Counted from the stretch's first letter, positions 34,624 through 43,792 are shown. The stretch is DNA of 64,000 nucleotides from Phenylobacterium haematophilum (GCF_014196295.1 NZ_JACIDK010000001.1:228785-292784), one strand, 5' to 3'. Made by a program: numbers and translations. Notes: generated from the letters alone by a model not told the origin.

Positions 34624-35016
34624 ATGGGTCTGCTGGACAGCATTTTGGGCGGTGCGGGCGGCGACGGATCGCCGATCGGCGCGATCACCGACCTTCTTGG
34701 CCAACAGCAGGGCGGCCTCGGCGGCTTGCTCGGAGCATTCGAACAGGGCGGCCTGGGCGAGATCGCCAAGTCCTGGGTCTCCAACGGCGCCAATTTGCCG
34801 GTCTCGGCCGAGCAGATCCAGGCCGTGCTGTCTTCGGGCATGCTGGCCGACTTCGCCGCCAAGCTTGGCGTCGATCCGCAAACCGCGGCGAGCACGCTTG
34901 CCCAGGCGCTGCCGCAGGTGATCGATCACCTGACCCCGGGCGGCCAGGTTCCCGCCGGCGGCGGCCTGGGCGGACTGGGCGGGATCGCCGACATCCTCGG
35001 CAAGCTCAGGGGCTAG
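34624..35016 (+). CDS. YidB/DUF937-family protein
   Basis: A 130-residue Gly-rich helical protein of the YidB (DUF937-like) type: MGLLDSILGG at the start, GLGGLLGAFEQGGLGEIAKSW, then NLPVSAEQIQAVL, LADFAAKLGVDPQTAASTLA and LPQVIDHLTPGG. Its cellular role is unknown. The stop overlaps the convergent DUF4126 gene by 11 bp. Confidence 0.85.
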   Translation: MGLLDSILGGAGGDGSPIGAITDLLGQQQGGLGGLLGAFEQGGLGEIAKSWVSNGANLPVSAEQIQAVLSSGMLADFAAKLGVDPQTAASTLAQALPQVIDHLTPGGQVPAGGGLGGLGGIADILGKLRG

Positions 35017-35608
35017 GCTCGTTCGACCACCATCGCTTCAGCCGCCTCAGCATGCGCCAGCTGACATAGATCACGCCGAGCGCGCAAAGCAGCAGCATGG
35101 TCGCCACCGCGATGGCGATGTGCGGCTGGCTGAGCACCAGCCACAGGCCGCCGGCGGTCATCACGTCCTCGAAACCGCTGACGGCGATGTTGCTGACGGG
35201 TTCGGGACTGGTGTTTACCGCCGCGCGCGCGCTGGCCTTGGCGCTGTGGCTCAGCAGGGCCGCGCCGCCGCCGAGCATGAACACCACCACCTGCCAGGCC
35301 GGGTCTGAGGCGTCGACGATGGCCAGGGCGAGCAGCGCACCGCCCAGCGGGCGGATCAGGGTGTGGGCGCCGTCCCAGAGGCTGTCGAACCACATCACCT
35401 TGTCGGCGACGAGCTCGGCGACCGCGCCCAGCACCGCGACGCCGATCACCCATGGATTGGCGAGCGCATCGAGCGCCTGGATCTTCTGCGGCAGGTCTAT
35501 GAGCCCGAAGCGCATGGCCAGCCCCGCCGCAGCGATGCACGCATAGAGCCGCCAACCCGCCAGAAAGCTCAGGCTCGCCGCCACCCCGACCAGCTCGACC
35601 GCGCCCAT
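35006..35608 (-). CDS. DUF4126 integral membrane protein
   Basis: A 200-residue membrane protein resembling DUF4126. Hydrophobic segments include VELVGVAASLSFLAGWRLYA, WVIGVAVLGAVAELVADKVM, and a C-terminal pair around GGLWLVLSQPHIAIAVATML. The segment DSLWDGAHTLIRPLGGALLA is characteristic (W-D..HT..RP.GGA). Function unknown. Confidence 0.78.
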   Translation of the reverse strand: MGAVELVGVAASLSFLAGWRLYACIAAAGLAMRFGLIDLPQKIQALDALANPWVIGVAVLGAVAELVADKVMWFDSLWDGAHTLIRPLGGALLALAIVDASDPAWQVVVFMLGGGAALLSHSAKASARAAVNTSPEPVSNIAVSGFEDVMTAGGLWLVLSQPHIAIAVATMLLLCALGVIYVSWRMLRRLKRWWSNEPSP

Positions 35609-35669
35609 CGCCCGATCTCCCAGCAGCTTCTCGCGGCCACGCTAGCCCCGAACTCCGGGCAGGAGAAGC

Positions 35670-36473
35670 TCAGCGCTGGAAGTTGAAGACGTAGGCGTCC
35701 TGCAACATGTTGTTCTCGCGCATGAACGCGGCCATCGACTCGTAGGTCGCGGTGCGGACCGTGGCGTCCTGGTCGTCGGTGCGCAGCCGCTGGTCGGCGA
35801 TCGGGCCGAACAGCCGCACCACCGCGTTGGTCTTAACGACCGTGGGCTTGTAGTGGGCCTTGAGATTAGTGGTGATCCGCTGCGGATCGTCCGTCTGCCA
35901 GATCGCCGCGCCGATCACGTTCAGCATGAAGTTGTTGCAGTTCTGGTACTTGCGCGCCCAAGGGTTGGCGACCAGCGAGTAGGCCGGGTTATGGACCTTC
36001 TGGTAGGTCGGGCTGTCGATCACCGCCAGGATGCGGCGCTGCATCTCCGGGCTCGGGATAATCACCGCCATGTCGTCGACCGTGGAGCCGCGGGTGAAGT
36101 CCAGGGGGAAGTCCTGCACTAGCCGGCTTTCGGTCTTTGACCAGTCCGAACCGTTGCCGGCGTAGAGGTTGTAGACCGCATAGCCTTTGATCGAACCGCC
36201 GTTGGCGGTCTTGATGTCGCGATAGACCCAGAAAGCGCCGTGGGTATAGGCGATGCCCTCGGGCAGCTGGTCGCGCATGCGACCGGCGCGGAACACCATC
36301 GCCACCCGCGCGCCCTTCGAGGCCAGGTCGCGTTCGACCTGCTTGGAGAACGCGGCGGCCTGTTCGGCGCTGAGGTGCGGGGAGATGGCGCGGACCGAGC
36401 TGTCCTGCGCGCTCGCGGGGACGGCGGCGGCGCTGAGCGCCGCCGCGGCCAGGGCGGCCTTGAGAGCTTTCAT
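35670..36473 (-). CDS. Secreted DUF2145-family protein
   Basis: A 267-residue exported protein with a signal peptide ending PASAQ (residues 1-23). Family-like segments are EGIAYTHGAFWVY, KGYAVYNLYAG and YQNCNNFMLNVIG; a His (THGAFW) and Cys (QNCNNF) are conserved-looking and could form a papain-like site (inference). DUF2145 has no established function. Its ATG overlaps the stop of the upstream small secreted protein (TAATG), showing a two-gene, translationally coupled operon. Confidence 0.78.
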   Translation of the reverse strand: MKALKAALAAAALSAAAVPASAQDSSVRAISPHLSAEQAAAFSKQVERDLASKGARVAMVFRAGRMRDQLPEGIAYTHGAFWVYRDIKTANGGSIKGYAVYNLYAGNGSDWSKTESRLVQDFPLDFTRGSTVDDMAVIIPSPEMQRRILAVIDSPTYQKVHNPAYSLVANPWARKYQNCNNFMLNVIGAAIWQTDDPQRITTNLKAHYKPTVVKTNAVVRLFGPIADQRLRTDDQDATVRTATYESMAAFMRENNMLQDAYVFNFQR

Positions 36474-36844
36474 TAGGGATTCGGCTTCTGGGCGTTGTAG
36501 GGCACGGCCGGCATCGGGTCGGGCGATACCACAACCTTGTCGTCGACTTTCAGGGGACCGGACGCGAAGTCGGCCGAGTGGCCGGCCGCTTCGGAGAGGC
36601 CGCCGCCGACCGCCGCCGATCCGGCGCCCGCAGTCGCTACCGCCGAACCGCCGACGACCGAGGCGCCTGCCGCGACGCTGACGGGCAGGGCGGCGACGCC
36701 GACCACAGCCTGGACGCCGGAAGCCGTGAGATGGCCCGCCACCTCGGAAGAGGCGCCGCCCGCGGCAGATGCGTTGGCCGTGCTGTCCTGGGCCTGGGCG
36801 CCGGACGCCGCCAGGGCGAGCGTCGCAATAATGAGAACTCGCAT
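36473..36844 (-). CDS. Small secreted Ala/Gly/Ser/Val-rich protein
   Basis: A 123-residue exported protein of low complexity: a signal peptide MRVLIIATLALAASGAQAQ followed by about 80 residues dominated by Ala, Gly, Val and Ser and a polar end (KVDDKVVVSPDPMPAVPYNA). ATG 36844 with GGAGGTG upstream is preferred over the longer start at 36901. It overlaps the DUF2145 gene by one base, so the two proteins probably work together in the periplasm. No family is recognised. Confidence 0.65.
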   Translation of the reverse strand: MRVLIIATLALAASGAQAQDSTANASAAGGASSEVAGHLTASGVQAVVGVAALPVSVAAGASVVGGSAVATAGAGSAAVGGGLSEAAGHSADFASGPLKVDDKVVVSPDPMPAVPYNAQKPNP

Positions 36845-36916
36845 GGGGAACACCTCCGATGAACTCATGGTGCAGCTAGGATCGGGCCGGAATTGCGGCA
36901 ACCGCTTTGCGACGAA

Positions 36917-37696
36917 CTAGACCTCCAACTCGACGACCAGGGGAACGTGGTCGGACGGCTTGTCCCAACCGCGGACGTCCTTGTGGATCACGCAGCCCCG
37001 CAACAAGTCGGCCGCCTGGGGCGAGAGCAGGGCATGGTCGATGCGGATGCCGTTGTTCCGCTGCCAGGCGCCGGCCTGATAGTCCCAGAAGGTGTAGGCT
37101 CCGGGCGCGCCGTCGGCGCTCATGTAGGCTTCGGTCAATCCCAGCCATTGTAGGGCGCGGAACGCCTCGCGGCTCTGGGGCTGGAAGAGGGCGTCGCCCA
37201 GCCAGTTTTCTGGATGAGCCGCGTCGCGCGGTTCCGGAATGACATTGTAGTCGCCGACCAGCGCCAGCGGCTCCTCATAGCTCAGCAGTTCGCGGGCGTG
37301 GGCGTTCAGCCGCGCCATCCAGTTGAGTTTATAGTCGAACTTCTCGGTGCTGATGGGATTGCCGTTGGGCAGATAGATCGATGCGACCCGTACCGGGCGC
37401 GGCCCGCTGATCACCGCTTCGAGATAGCGCGCCTGTTCGTCGGAATCGTCGCCGGGCAACCCCTTGCGGACGTCTTCCAGCGGAGCCTTCGAGAGGATCG
37501 CGACGCCGTTGTATGTCTTCTGTCCGTGGACGGCGACGTTGTAGCCCAGGCGTTCGAACGCCTCGGCCGGGAACTTCTCGTCGACGCACTTGATTTCCTG
37601 CAGGCAGGCGACGTCCGGAGCGGCCTCCTCGAACCAGCGCAGCACCGTTTCGAGGCGTGCGTTGACAGAATTTACGTTCCAGGTCGCGATGCGCAT
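36917..37696 (-). CDS. xth: Exodeoxyribonuclease III / AP endonuclease
   Basis: A 259-residue Mg-dependent AP endonuclease of base-excision repair. Signature residues: RIATWNVNSVNARL (Asn), ACLQEIKCVDEKFP (metal Glu), GDYNVIPEPRD (Asp/Asn pair), GIRIDHALLS and the terminal catalytic DHVPLVVELEV (Asp-His). Length normal. ATG 37696 is taken; an adjacent upstream codon could also start. Confidence 0.94.
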   Translation of the reverse strand: MRIATWNVNSVNARLETVLRWFEEAAPDVACLQEIKCVDEKFPAEAFERLGYNVAVHGQKTYNGVAILSKAPLEDVRKGLPGDDSDEQARYLEAVISGPRPVRVASIYLPNGNPISTEKFDYKLNWMARLNAHARELLSYEEPLALVGDYNVIPEPRDAAHPENWLGDALFQPQSREAFRALQWLGLTEAYMSADGAPGAYTFWDYQAGAWQRNNGIRIDHALLSPQAADLLRGCVIHKDVRGWDKPSDHVPLVVELEV

Positions 37697-37826
37697 CAAC
37701 TGCTCCAGATTGGGGTTGGGACGCTAGAGGCGCTGCTTCTGTGGCTCAACCCCTGCGAACGTACGTGACCTCGTCGCAATGATGGTCTAGCTACCTGCGA
37801 CCAATTGTCATTGCACGGGGGTATTC

Positions 37827-38798
37827 ATGTCGCGTTTTGCAAAGCTGGCCATGGTCGGCGCAGCGGTGCTGACTGCGGCGCCGGTCGGCGCGTTCGCGCA
37901 GGGCCGTCCCGCGAAGGCGTCCAACGCTCAAAAAATGCAGGAGGCCGCGTCGGCCGAGGTGCCGCGTTGCACCCGCAAGCTCGGCACGCTGTCGATCACC
38001 AACGGCGACGATCCGCGCGGTTGGAACCAGTACAACCTCGCGCCGCCTGCCAAGCTTCTGCGCTCGATCGTCCAGCGCTCGGGCTGCTTCAACCTCGTGG
38101 ACCGCGGCGCGGGCCTGAACGCCGCGCAGGCCGAACGGGACATCGGCTCGGGCCTGGGCATGCAACGCGGCTCGAACGTCGGCCAGGGGCAGATCAAGGC
38201 CGCCGACTACGTGCTCGTCGCTGAAGTACAGGCGGCCGACGGCAACGCCGGCGGCTCGGCCCTCGCCGGCATCGCCGGCGGCCTCATCGGCGGCACCGCA
38301 GGCGCGCTGGTCGGCGGCATCAAGACCCGCAAGCTGGAAGCCAACACCGTGCTGTCGCTGACCAACGTCCGCACTACGGAAACCGTGTCGGTGACCGACG
38401 GCTATGCGGTAAAGAACGACATCGGCTGGAGCGCCGGCGGCGGCGGCTTCGGCTCGACCGGCTTTGGCGGGGCCGTCGGCGGCGGCTACGAGGACACCGA
38501 GACCGGCCGCATCGTGACCCTGGCGTTCATCCAGGCCTACTCGAAGATGGTCAACGAACTTGGCCTGGTGGCCAACTCGGCCGGCTCGGCCCAGGCCTCG
38601 CCGACCAAGACCTTCACGGCCACCGCCCCGGTCAACATGCGCCGCTCGCCCGACGCCAAGGGCGCGCTGGTTCGCGCGCTGCAGCCGGGCGCGATCCTCT
38701 ACCCGACCGGCCAGAAGGAAGGTCTGTGGTGGGAGGTCGCCGACGAGAACGACAATGTCGGCTGGGTGCTGAACACCAAGCTCGAGCCCTCGCGCTAA
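37827..38798 (+). CDS. CsgG/HfaB-like secreted protein with C-terminal SH3 domain
   Basis: A 323-residue exported protein. The signal peptide (residues 1-25, ending GAFAQ) precedes a CsgG-like domain: KLLRSIVQRSGCFNLVDRGA, IKAADYVLVAEVQAADGNAG and a Gly-rich region GSALAGIAGGLIGGTAGALV. After residue about 260 an SH3-type domain follows (VNMRRSPDAKGALVRALQPG, GLWWEVADENDNVGWVLNTK). The signal peptide has no lipobox Cys, unlike CsgG and HfaB lipoproteins. It may assemble in the outer membrane or bind cell wall; function unproven. Confidence 0.8.
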   Translation: MSRFAKLAMVGAAVLTAAPVGAFAQGRPAKASNAQKMQEAASAEVPRCTRKLGTLSITNGDDPRGWNQYNLAPPAKLLRSIVQRSGCFNLVDRGAGLNAAQAERDIGSGLGMQRGSNVGQGQIKAADYVLVAEVQAADGNAGGSALAGIAGGLIGGTAGALVGGIKTRKLEANTVLSLTNVRTTETVSVTDGYAVKNDIGWSAGGGGFGSTGFGGAVGGGYEDTETGRIVTLAFIQAYSKMVNELGLVANSAGSAQASPTKTFTATAPVNMRRSPDAKGALVRALQPGAILYPTGQKEGLWWEVADENDNVGWVLNTKLEPSR

Positions 38799-38808
38799 GG
38801 GCTCGACG

Positions 38809-38840
38809 GGGGCGGGGGCTTCGGCTCCCGCCCTTTTTTT
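38809..38840 (+). terminator. Rho-independent terminator with UUCG loop
   Basis: GGGCGGGGGC (38810-38819) pairs with GCTCCCGCCC (38824-38833), one G-T pair, closed by the stable TTCG tetraloop and followed by seven T. It ends the CsgG-like gene and separates it from the convergent erpA. Confidence 0.93.
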
Positions 38841-38848
38841 GATTCGAG

Positions 38849-39181
38849 CTAGATCGAGAAGCTGACGCCGCAGCCGCAGCTGGACTTGGCGTTGGGATTG
38901 CGGACCTTGAATTCCGCCCCGGCCAGTTCGTCGACGAAGTCGATCTCCGACCCCTTCAGCAGCACCAGCGACATCTCGTCGACGAGAGCCGCCGCGCCGT
39001 CGCGCTCGATCTTCAGATCGTCCGGCTCGGCGGCGTCGACCAAGTCGAACTGGTACTGGAAGCCGGAGCAGCCGCCGCCCTCCACCGCAATGCGCAGCAT
39101 GATCGGCTTGCCTTCGACGGCGCCGATTTCGTGCAGCCGTTGGGCGGCGGCGGGCGAGAGCGTGAGTTCGGTCGTAGTCAT
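38849..39181 (-). CDS. erpA: A-type iron-sulfur cluster insertion protein
   Basis: A 110-residue A-type Fe-S carrier delivering clusters to apoproteins. The three ligand cysteines are Cys38 (EGGGCSGFQY), Cys102 and Cys104 (SSCGCGVSF), exactly the HesB/IscA/ErpA pattern. ErpA is preferred over IscA because no isc/suf genes are adjacent and it is divergent from dgt, an arrangement common in alphaproteobacteria; this subfamily choice is inference. Confidence 0.9.
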   Translation of the reverse strand: MTTTELTLSPAAAQRLHEIGAVEGKPIMLRIAVEGGGCSGFQYQFDLVDAAEPDDLKIERDGAAALVDEMSLVLLKGSEIDFVDELAGAEFKVRNPNAKSSCGCGVSFSI

Positions 39182-39259
39182 ACTGCGGAAAACCTCTGCC
39201 TGGACTATATGAGATCGCCAAGCCCTTCGTCCAAGAGGGCGTCGTAAAACCGAGACCCG

Positions 39260-40432
39260 ATGATCCTTCCGCCCCGCGCGCCTTACGCCGAAGATCCCAC
39301 CAAATCCCTGGGCCGTAAGGTTTCCGAGCCGGAGAGCCGCACGCGCACGCCGTTCGCGCGCGATCGCGACCGGATCATCCACGCCACGGCGTTCCGGCGA
39401 CTCAAGGAGAAGACCCAGGTCTTCGTGGCGCATGAAGGCGACCATTTCCGCACCCGCCTGACCCATTCGCTGGAAGTGGCGCAGATCGCCCGCTCGGTCG
39501 CCACGGCCCTGGGCTTCGAGGCCGATCTCGCCGAGACCATCGCGCTGGCCCACGATCTCGGCCACCCGCCGTTCGGCCACGCCGGCGAGGACGAACTGCA
39601 GATCCAGATGGAGAAGTACGGCGGCTTCGACCACAACGTGCAGACGTTCCGGGTCGTCACCAAGCTGGAGCGCCGCTATCCCGGCTGGGACGGGCTGAAC
39701 CTGACCTGGGAGACGCTGGAAGGGATCATCAAGCACAACGGTCCGGTCGCCGATAAGCTGGACCGTCCGTCATGGGCCTCGATCGCCGAATTCGACAAGG
39801 ACTACGACCTGCGCCTGTCGACCTGGGCGTCGGCCGAGGCCCAGGTGGCGGCTCTGGCCGACGACATCGCCTACAACAATCACGATGTCGACGACGGCGT
39901 CTCCGCCGGCCTGTTCACGCTCGACGATCTGCTGGACGTGCCTCTGATCGGACCGATCCTGGCCGGTGTCTACAAGGACTATCCCGGCGTCGATCCGGTG
40001 ATTACGCGTCTGGAGGCCGTCCGGCGCATGATCGGGGCCATGGTCGACGACGTCTTGGCTGAGACGCATCGCCGCGCCCTGGAAGCCAAGGTCGCCACGC
40101 CCGAGGACGTGCGCAACATGGACCACGCGCTCGTCTCCTTTTCGCGGGACATGCTCGAGGACCTGTCGCGGCTGCGCGAGTTCCTGATGAACCGCATGTA
40201 TCGATACTGGAAGGTCAATCGAACGCGCAGTCAGGCCCGCCGCATTCTTGCCGAGATGTTCCAGTTGTTCATGGCCGAACCCGACGTCCTGCCGACCGAG
40301 TGGTTCGCTCGCTCGCAGAACCGCGACGAGGCCGGGCGGGCGCGAGTGGTGTGCGACTACATCGCCGGCATGACCGACCGGTTCGCCATCGAAGAGCACC
40401 GCCGACTTTTCCACCTCGACGTCTGGAATTAG
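39260..40432 (+). CDS. dgt: dGTP triphosphohydrolase-like HD protein
   Basis: A 390-residue HD-domain nucleotidase of the type-2 dGTPase group, which hydrolyses dNTPs to deoxynucleosides and triphosphate. Metal-binding HD residues are in [14 protein letters not shown] and [30 protein letters not shown] carries the distal Asp. [18 protein letters not shown] is the usual N-terminal signature. In many alphaproteobacteria argS follows dgt, but here the SPOR gene starts only 99 bp later. Confidence 0.93.
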   Translation: MILPPRAPYAEDPTKSLGRKVSEPESRTRTPFARDRDRIIHATAFRRLKEKTQVFVAHEGDHFRTRLTHSLEVAQIARSVATALGFEADLAETIALAHDLGHPPFGHAGEDELQIQMEKYGGFDHNVQTFRVVTKLERRYPGWDGLNLTWETLEGIIKHNGPVADKLDRPSWASIAEFDKDYDLRLSTWASAEAQVAALADDIAYNNHDVDDGVSAGLFTLDDLLDVPLIGPILAGVYKDYPGVDPVITRLEAVRRMIGAMVDDVLAETHRRALEAKVATPEDVRNMDHALVSFSRDMLEDLSRLREFLMNRMYRYWKVNRTRSQARRILAEMFQLFMAEPDVLPTEWFARSQNRDEAGRARVVCDYIAGMTDRFAIEEHRRLFHLDVWN

Positions 40433-40531
40433 GCGTAGGGCTGGCTTCGAAGCCCGGTTCCCTTCGGTAAACTCACCGAAACGCCGCGCGCGATTCGCGC
40501 TGCGGCCACCGAGTCCTTTTCGGAGCCTTCC

Positions 40532-41329
40532 ATGTCCGACCCCGATCGCGGCGCCTATACGCCCCCGACCGACGCGCCGCTGTCCTTCGACGCGCGCCAA
40601 CCGGTGCGGGGCGGGGGGCCTGCGCCCGTCATGCTGATCTTGAGCGCCCTGGTCCTCATCGCGCTCGTGGTCGCCATCGTCATGTTCTACCGCTCCGGCG
40701 TCCGCGAGGCCGGTGAAGCGCCGCGCACCGTCGGAGCGCCGGTCGCCGAGATGAAGGCTGCGCCGCCGGCCGAGGCCCAACCCGCCGATCCGGCCGCGGG
40801 CCTGCAGATCTATCATTCGGAGGATGGCTCGGAAGCGCCCGCCGCGCCGAACTTCACCGCGCCGCCCGAACAACCCCAGGCTCGTCCGGCCCCTGTGACC
40901 GTACAGCCGCCGCCGCGTCCGGCCCCGACCTCGCCGGTCTCCGCCGCGCCGATCGCTCCGACGACGTCCGGCGGCCTGCGTCCGGCCGTGACCCCGCCGG
41001 CCGCGCCGGTGACCAAGGTGGCCCCGCCGGCCGCTCCGGCGCCGAAGTCGATCGATGCGGCCCTGGCCCAGGCGCCGGCGCCGAAACCTGCCGCCGCGGG
41101 GGGGGCGGCCGCGGTGCAGATCGGCGCCTTCTCGTCGCAGGCGCTGGCGGATTCGGAGTGGAGCAAGGCCGTCGCCGGCGCGCCCGGCAAGGGCAAGAAG
41201 GTCGAGGCGGTCCAGAAGGGAACCTCGACCCTCTATCGCACCCAGGTTACCGGCTTTGCCAGCCGCGCCGAAGCTTCGGCCTTCTGCGACAAGCTGAAGG
41301 CGGCCGGCAAGAATTGCTTCGTGAAGTGA
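40532..41329 (+). CDS. SPOR-domain membrane protein
   Basis: A 265-residue single-pass protein: a short cytoplasmic part, a membrane helix at about residues 30-52 (MLILSALVLIALVVAIVMFY), a long periplasmic Pro/Ala-rich linker, and a C-terminal SPOR domain (VQIGAFSSQALADSEWSKAV ... YRTQVTGFASRAEASAFCDK). SPOR domains bind denuded glycan strands at division septa. Its TGA overlaps the nagZ GTG, so the two are coupled. Confidence 0.92.
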   Translation: MSDPDRGAYTPPTDAPLSFDARQPVRGGGPAPVMLILSALVLIALVVAIVMFYRSGVREAGEAPRTVGAPVAEMKAAPPAEAQPADPAAGLQIYHSEDGSEAPAAPNFTAPPEQPQARPAPVTVQPPPRPAPTSPVSAAPIAPTTSGGLRPAVTPPAAPVTKVAPPAAPAPKSIDAALAQAPAPKPAAAGGAAAVQIGAFSSQALADSEWSKAVAGAPGKGKKVEAVQKGTSTLYRTQVTGFASRAEASAFCDKLKAAGKNCFVK

Positions 41330-42348
41330 CCAGCGCCGCGATCCTCGGCTGCAGCGGCCTGACGCTTTCGCGGGAGGAGGCAGCCTTCTTCCGCGACGCG
41401 CAGCCGTGGGGGTTCATCCTCTTCTCGCGAAACGTCGAGACGCCGGACCAGGTGCGCAAGCTGGTTGACCAGTTGCGCGCCACGGTCGGCCGGCCCGACG
41501 CGCCCGTGCTGATCGACCAGGAGGGCGGCCGGGTCCAGCGTCTGGGGCCGCCGCACTGGCGGCGCTACCCGCCGGGGCGCGCCTACGGCGATCTGCCGTC
41601 CAATGACCCGCTTTTGCGTCGAGAAATCACTCGTCTCGGCGCGCGCCTGATGGCGCACGATCTCGCCGCGCTGGGCATCAATGTCGATTGTGTGCCGGTC
41701 CTCGACGTGCCGGTGGCCGGCGCTCACGACGTCATCGGCGACCGCGCCTACGCCAAGACGCCCGATGGCGTCGCTTTGCTCGGCCGCGCGGCCTGCGAGG
41801 GCCTTATCGCCGGGGGGGTGCTGCCGGTGATCAAGCACATCCCCGGTCATGGACGCGCCATGGCTGACAGTCACCACGACCTGCCGTTGGTCGACACGCG
41901 TTACGACGAACTCGACGCCTGGGACTTCGCGCCGTTCAAGATGCTGTCGGACATGCCGATGGCGATGACCGCGCACGTCGTCTACTCGGCCGTAGACCCC
42001 AAGCTGCCGGCGACGACGTCGAAAAGAGCCATGCGCCAGGTGGTCCGAGGGGCGATCGGCTTTGACGGACTGGTGATGAGCGACGACCTGTCGATGAAGG
42101 CGCTCGGCGGTGAGTTCGCCGATCGCGCCCGCGCCTCGTTGGCCGCTGGCTGCGATGTCGTCCTGCACTGCAACGGCGACATGGCGGAGATGAAGGCCGT
42201 GCTGGCGGGAACCAAGCCGCTGTCCGGTCAGGGCCTGCGCCGCGCCAAGGCGGCGCTCGGCCGGCTGGCCAAGGTTCCCGAACCTTTCGACCTCGACGAG
42301 GCCCGCGCCCGGTTTGACGCCGCCTTCGACGGCAGGTGGGCCGCGTGA
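41326..42348 (+). CDS. nagZ: Beta-N-acetylhexosaminidase (GH3), peptidoglycan recycling
   Basis: A 340-residue cytoplasmic GH3 enzyme removing GlcNAc from GlcNAc-anhydroMurNAc peptides during wall recycling. The NagZ signature KHIPGHGRAMADSHHDLP holds the catalytic His, and MSDDLSMKALGG holds the nucleophile Asp; WGFILFSRNVETPDQV and LIDQEGGRVQRL are further hallmarks. GTG 41326 overlaps the SPOR stop, and its own stop overlaps the scpA GTG. Confidence 0.95.
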   Translation: MTSAAILGCSGLTLSREEAAFFRDAQPWGFILFSRNVETPDQVRKLVDQLRATVGRPDAPVLIDQEGGRVQRLGPPHWRRYPPGRAYGDLPSNDPLLRREITRLGARLMAHDLAALGINVDCVPVLDVPVAGAHDVIGDRAYAKTPDGVALLGRAACEGLIAGGVLPVIKHIPGHGRAMADSHHDLPLVDTRYDELDAWDFAPFKMLSDMPMAMTAHVVYSAVDPKLPATTSKRAMRQVVRGAIGFDGLVMSDDLSMKALGGEFADRARASLAAGCDVVLHCNGDMAEMKAVLAGTKPLSGQGLRRAKAALGRLAKVPEPFDLDEARARFDAAFDGRWAA

Positions 42349-43148
42349 GCGGCTTCCAGCCCACGCTGGACTTCGAGGCGGCCAATACGGCGGCCGAGGA
42401 CGGCGACGCGCTGGTCATCGACATCGACGGCTACGAGGGGCCGCTGCATGTCCTGCTGGCCCTGGCCCGCAATCAGAAGGTCGACCTGCTGCAGTTGTCG
42501 ATCACCAAGCTGGCCGATCAGTATCTGAGCTTCGTTCAGCAGGCCCGGCGCGTGCGGTTCTCGCTGGCCGCCGACTACCTGGTGATGGCCGCCTGGCTGA
42601 CCTACCTGAAGTCGCGGTTGCTGCTGCCCAAGCCAGAGAAGGCTAAGGCCGAAGAGCTTCCGGCCGAGGAGATGGCCGCCCAGCTCGCCTTCCGCCTCGC
42701 CAAGCTCGACGCCATGCGCAAGGCCGCCGACGCCCTGCGCGACGGGGCCCAGCTTGGTCGCGAAGTCTTCGTCCGCGGCGACCCGGAAGCGATCAAGGTC
42801 GTGCCCTCGACCCGGCTCGAAGGCGACCTCTACGGCCTGATGAGCGCCTACATCGACCAGCGCCGCAAGGAACAGGGCCGCCACTACACCCCCCGGGTCC
42901 AGCAGGCCTATCCGCTGGAGGACGCCCGCGACCGGCTGCGGCATATGCTGCCGGACCTTGAGCGCTGGACGCCGCTGACTGGCGTTGCGCCGCTGCGGCC
43001 GAGCGGCGAAGGCCCCAGCCAGGCGTCCTATGTCGCCTCGACCCTCTCGGCCAGCCTGGAGTTGGTGAAGGAGGGCGCGCTGGAAACCCGCCAGCTTGAG
43101 GCCTTCGCCGACATATACCTGCGGGCCCGCAGGGAGTTGCGGCCATGA
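42345..43148 (+). CDS. scpA: Segregation and condensation protein A
   Basis: A 267-residue kleisin subunit of the SMC-ScpAB condensin that organises newly replicated chromosome origins. Typical kleisin segments: IDGYEGPLHVLLALARNQKV near the N-terminus, DLLQLSITKLADQYL, FSLAADYLVMAAWLTYLKSR, and a C-terminal winged helix (KEGALETRQLEAFADIYLRA). GTG 42345 overlaps the nagZ stop; GTG 42336 is an alternative three codons upstream. Its stop overlaps the scpB ATG. Confidence 0.93.
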   Translation: MSGFQPTLDFEAANTAAEDGDALVIDIDGYEGPLHVLLALARNQKVDLLQLSITKLADQYLSFVQQARRVRFSLAADYLVMAAWLTYLKSRLLLPKPEKAKAEELPAEEMAAQLAFRLAKLDAMRKAADALRDGAQLGREVFVRGDPEAIKVVPSTRLEGDLYGLMSAYIDQRRKEQGRHYTPRVQQAYPLEDARDRLRHMLPDLERWTPLTGVAPLRPSGEGPSQASYVASTLSASLELVKEGALETRQLEAFADIYLRARRELRP

Positions 43149-43792
43149 ACGGCGACACCGAACGCCAGATCGAGGCGCTGCTGTTCGCCGCGGCCGGTCC
43201 GCTCAGCGTGGAAGATCTCGCCAAGCGGATTCCGGCCAACGCCGACGTGCCGGCGGCGATCGCCGCATTGCAGAAGACCTATGAGGGCAGGGGAGTGGAA
43301 CTGGCCTGCGTCGCCGGCCGCTGGCGCTTCCAGACGGCCGAGGATCTGGCCTTCCTGATGACCGAGGAGCGCGAGGAGCCGCGCCGCCTCTCGAAAGCCG
43401 CCCAGGAGACCCTGGCGATCATCGCCTATCACCAGCCCGTCACCCGCGCCGAGATCGAGTCGGTTCGCGGCGTCCAGGCTAGCAAGGGCACGCTCGACGT
43501 TCTGCTTGAGCTGGGTCTGGTGCGGATGCGCGGCCGACGTCGAACGCCCGGCCGCCCAGTGACCTATGGCACCACCGACGCTTTCCTCGAGCACTATGGG
43601 TTGGCGAACCTCGCTGATCTGCCTGGCGTGGCGGAGATGAAGGCGGCCGGGCTGCTCACCCTCGACCTGCCGCCGGATTTCAACGTCCCCAACCCCGCCG
43701 GGCTCGGAATGCCCGACGAAGATCCGCTTGGAGACGACGAGGCGCCGGAGTTCCACACCGATTTCTTGGGCGAGGACGATCCGGCGCAGTAG
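43145..43792 (+). CDS. scpB: Segregation and condensation protein B
   Basis: A 215-residue ScpB, the winged-helix partner of ScpA and SMC. Family segments: QIEALLFAAAGPLSVEDLAK, LSKAAQETLAIIAYHQPVTR, AEIESVRGVQASKGTLDVLL and GRPVTYGTTDAFLEHYGL. The acidic C-terminus (EDPLGDDEAPEF) is disordered. It is translationally coupled to scpA (ATGA). Confidence 0.94.
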   Translation: MNGDTERQIEALLFAAAGPLSVEDLAKRIPANADVPAAIAALQKTYEGRGVELACVAGRWRFQTAEDLAFLMTEEREEPRRLSKAAQETLAIIAYHQPVTRAEIESVRGVQASKGTLDVLLELGLVRMRGRRRTPGRPVTYGTTDAFLEHYGLANLADLPGVAEMKAAGLLTLDLPPDFNVPNPAGLGMPDEDPLGDDEAPEFHTDFLGEDDPAQ

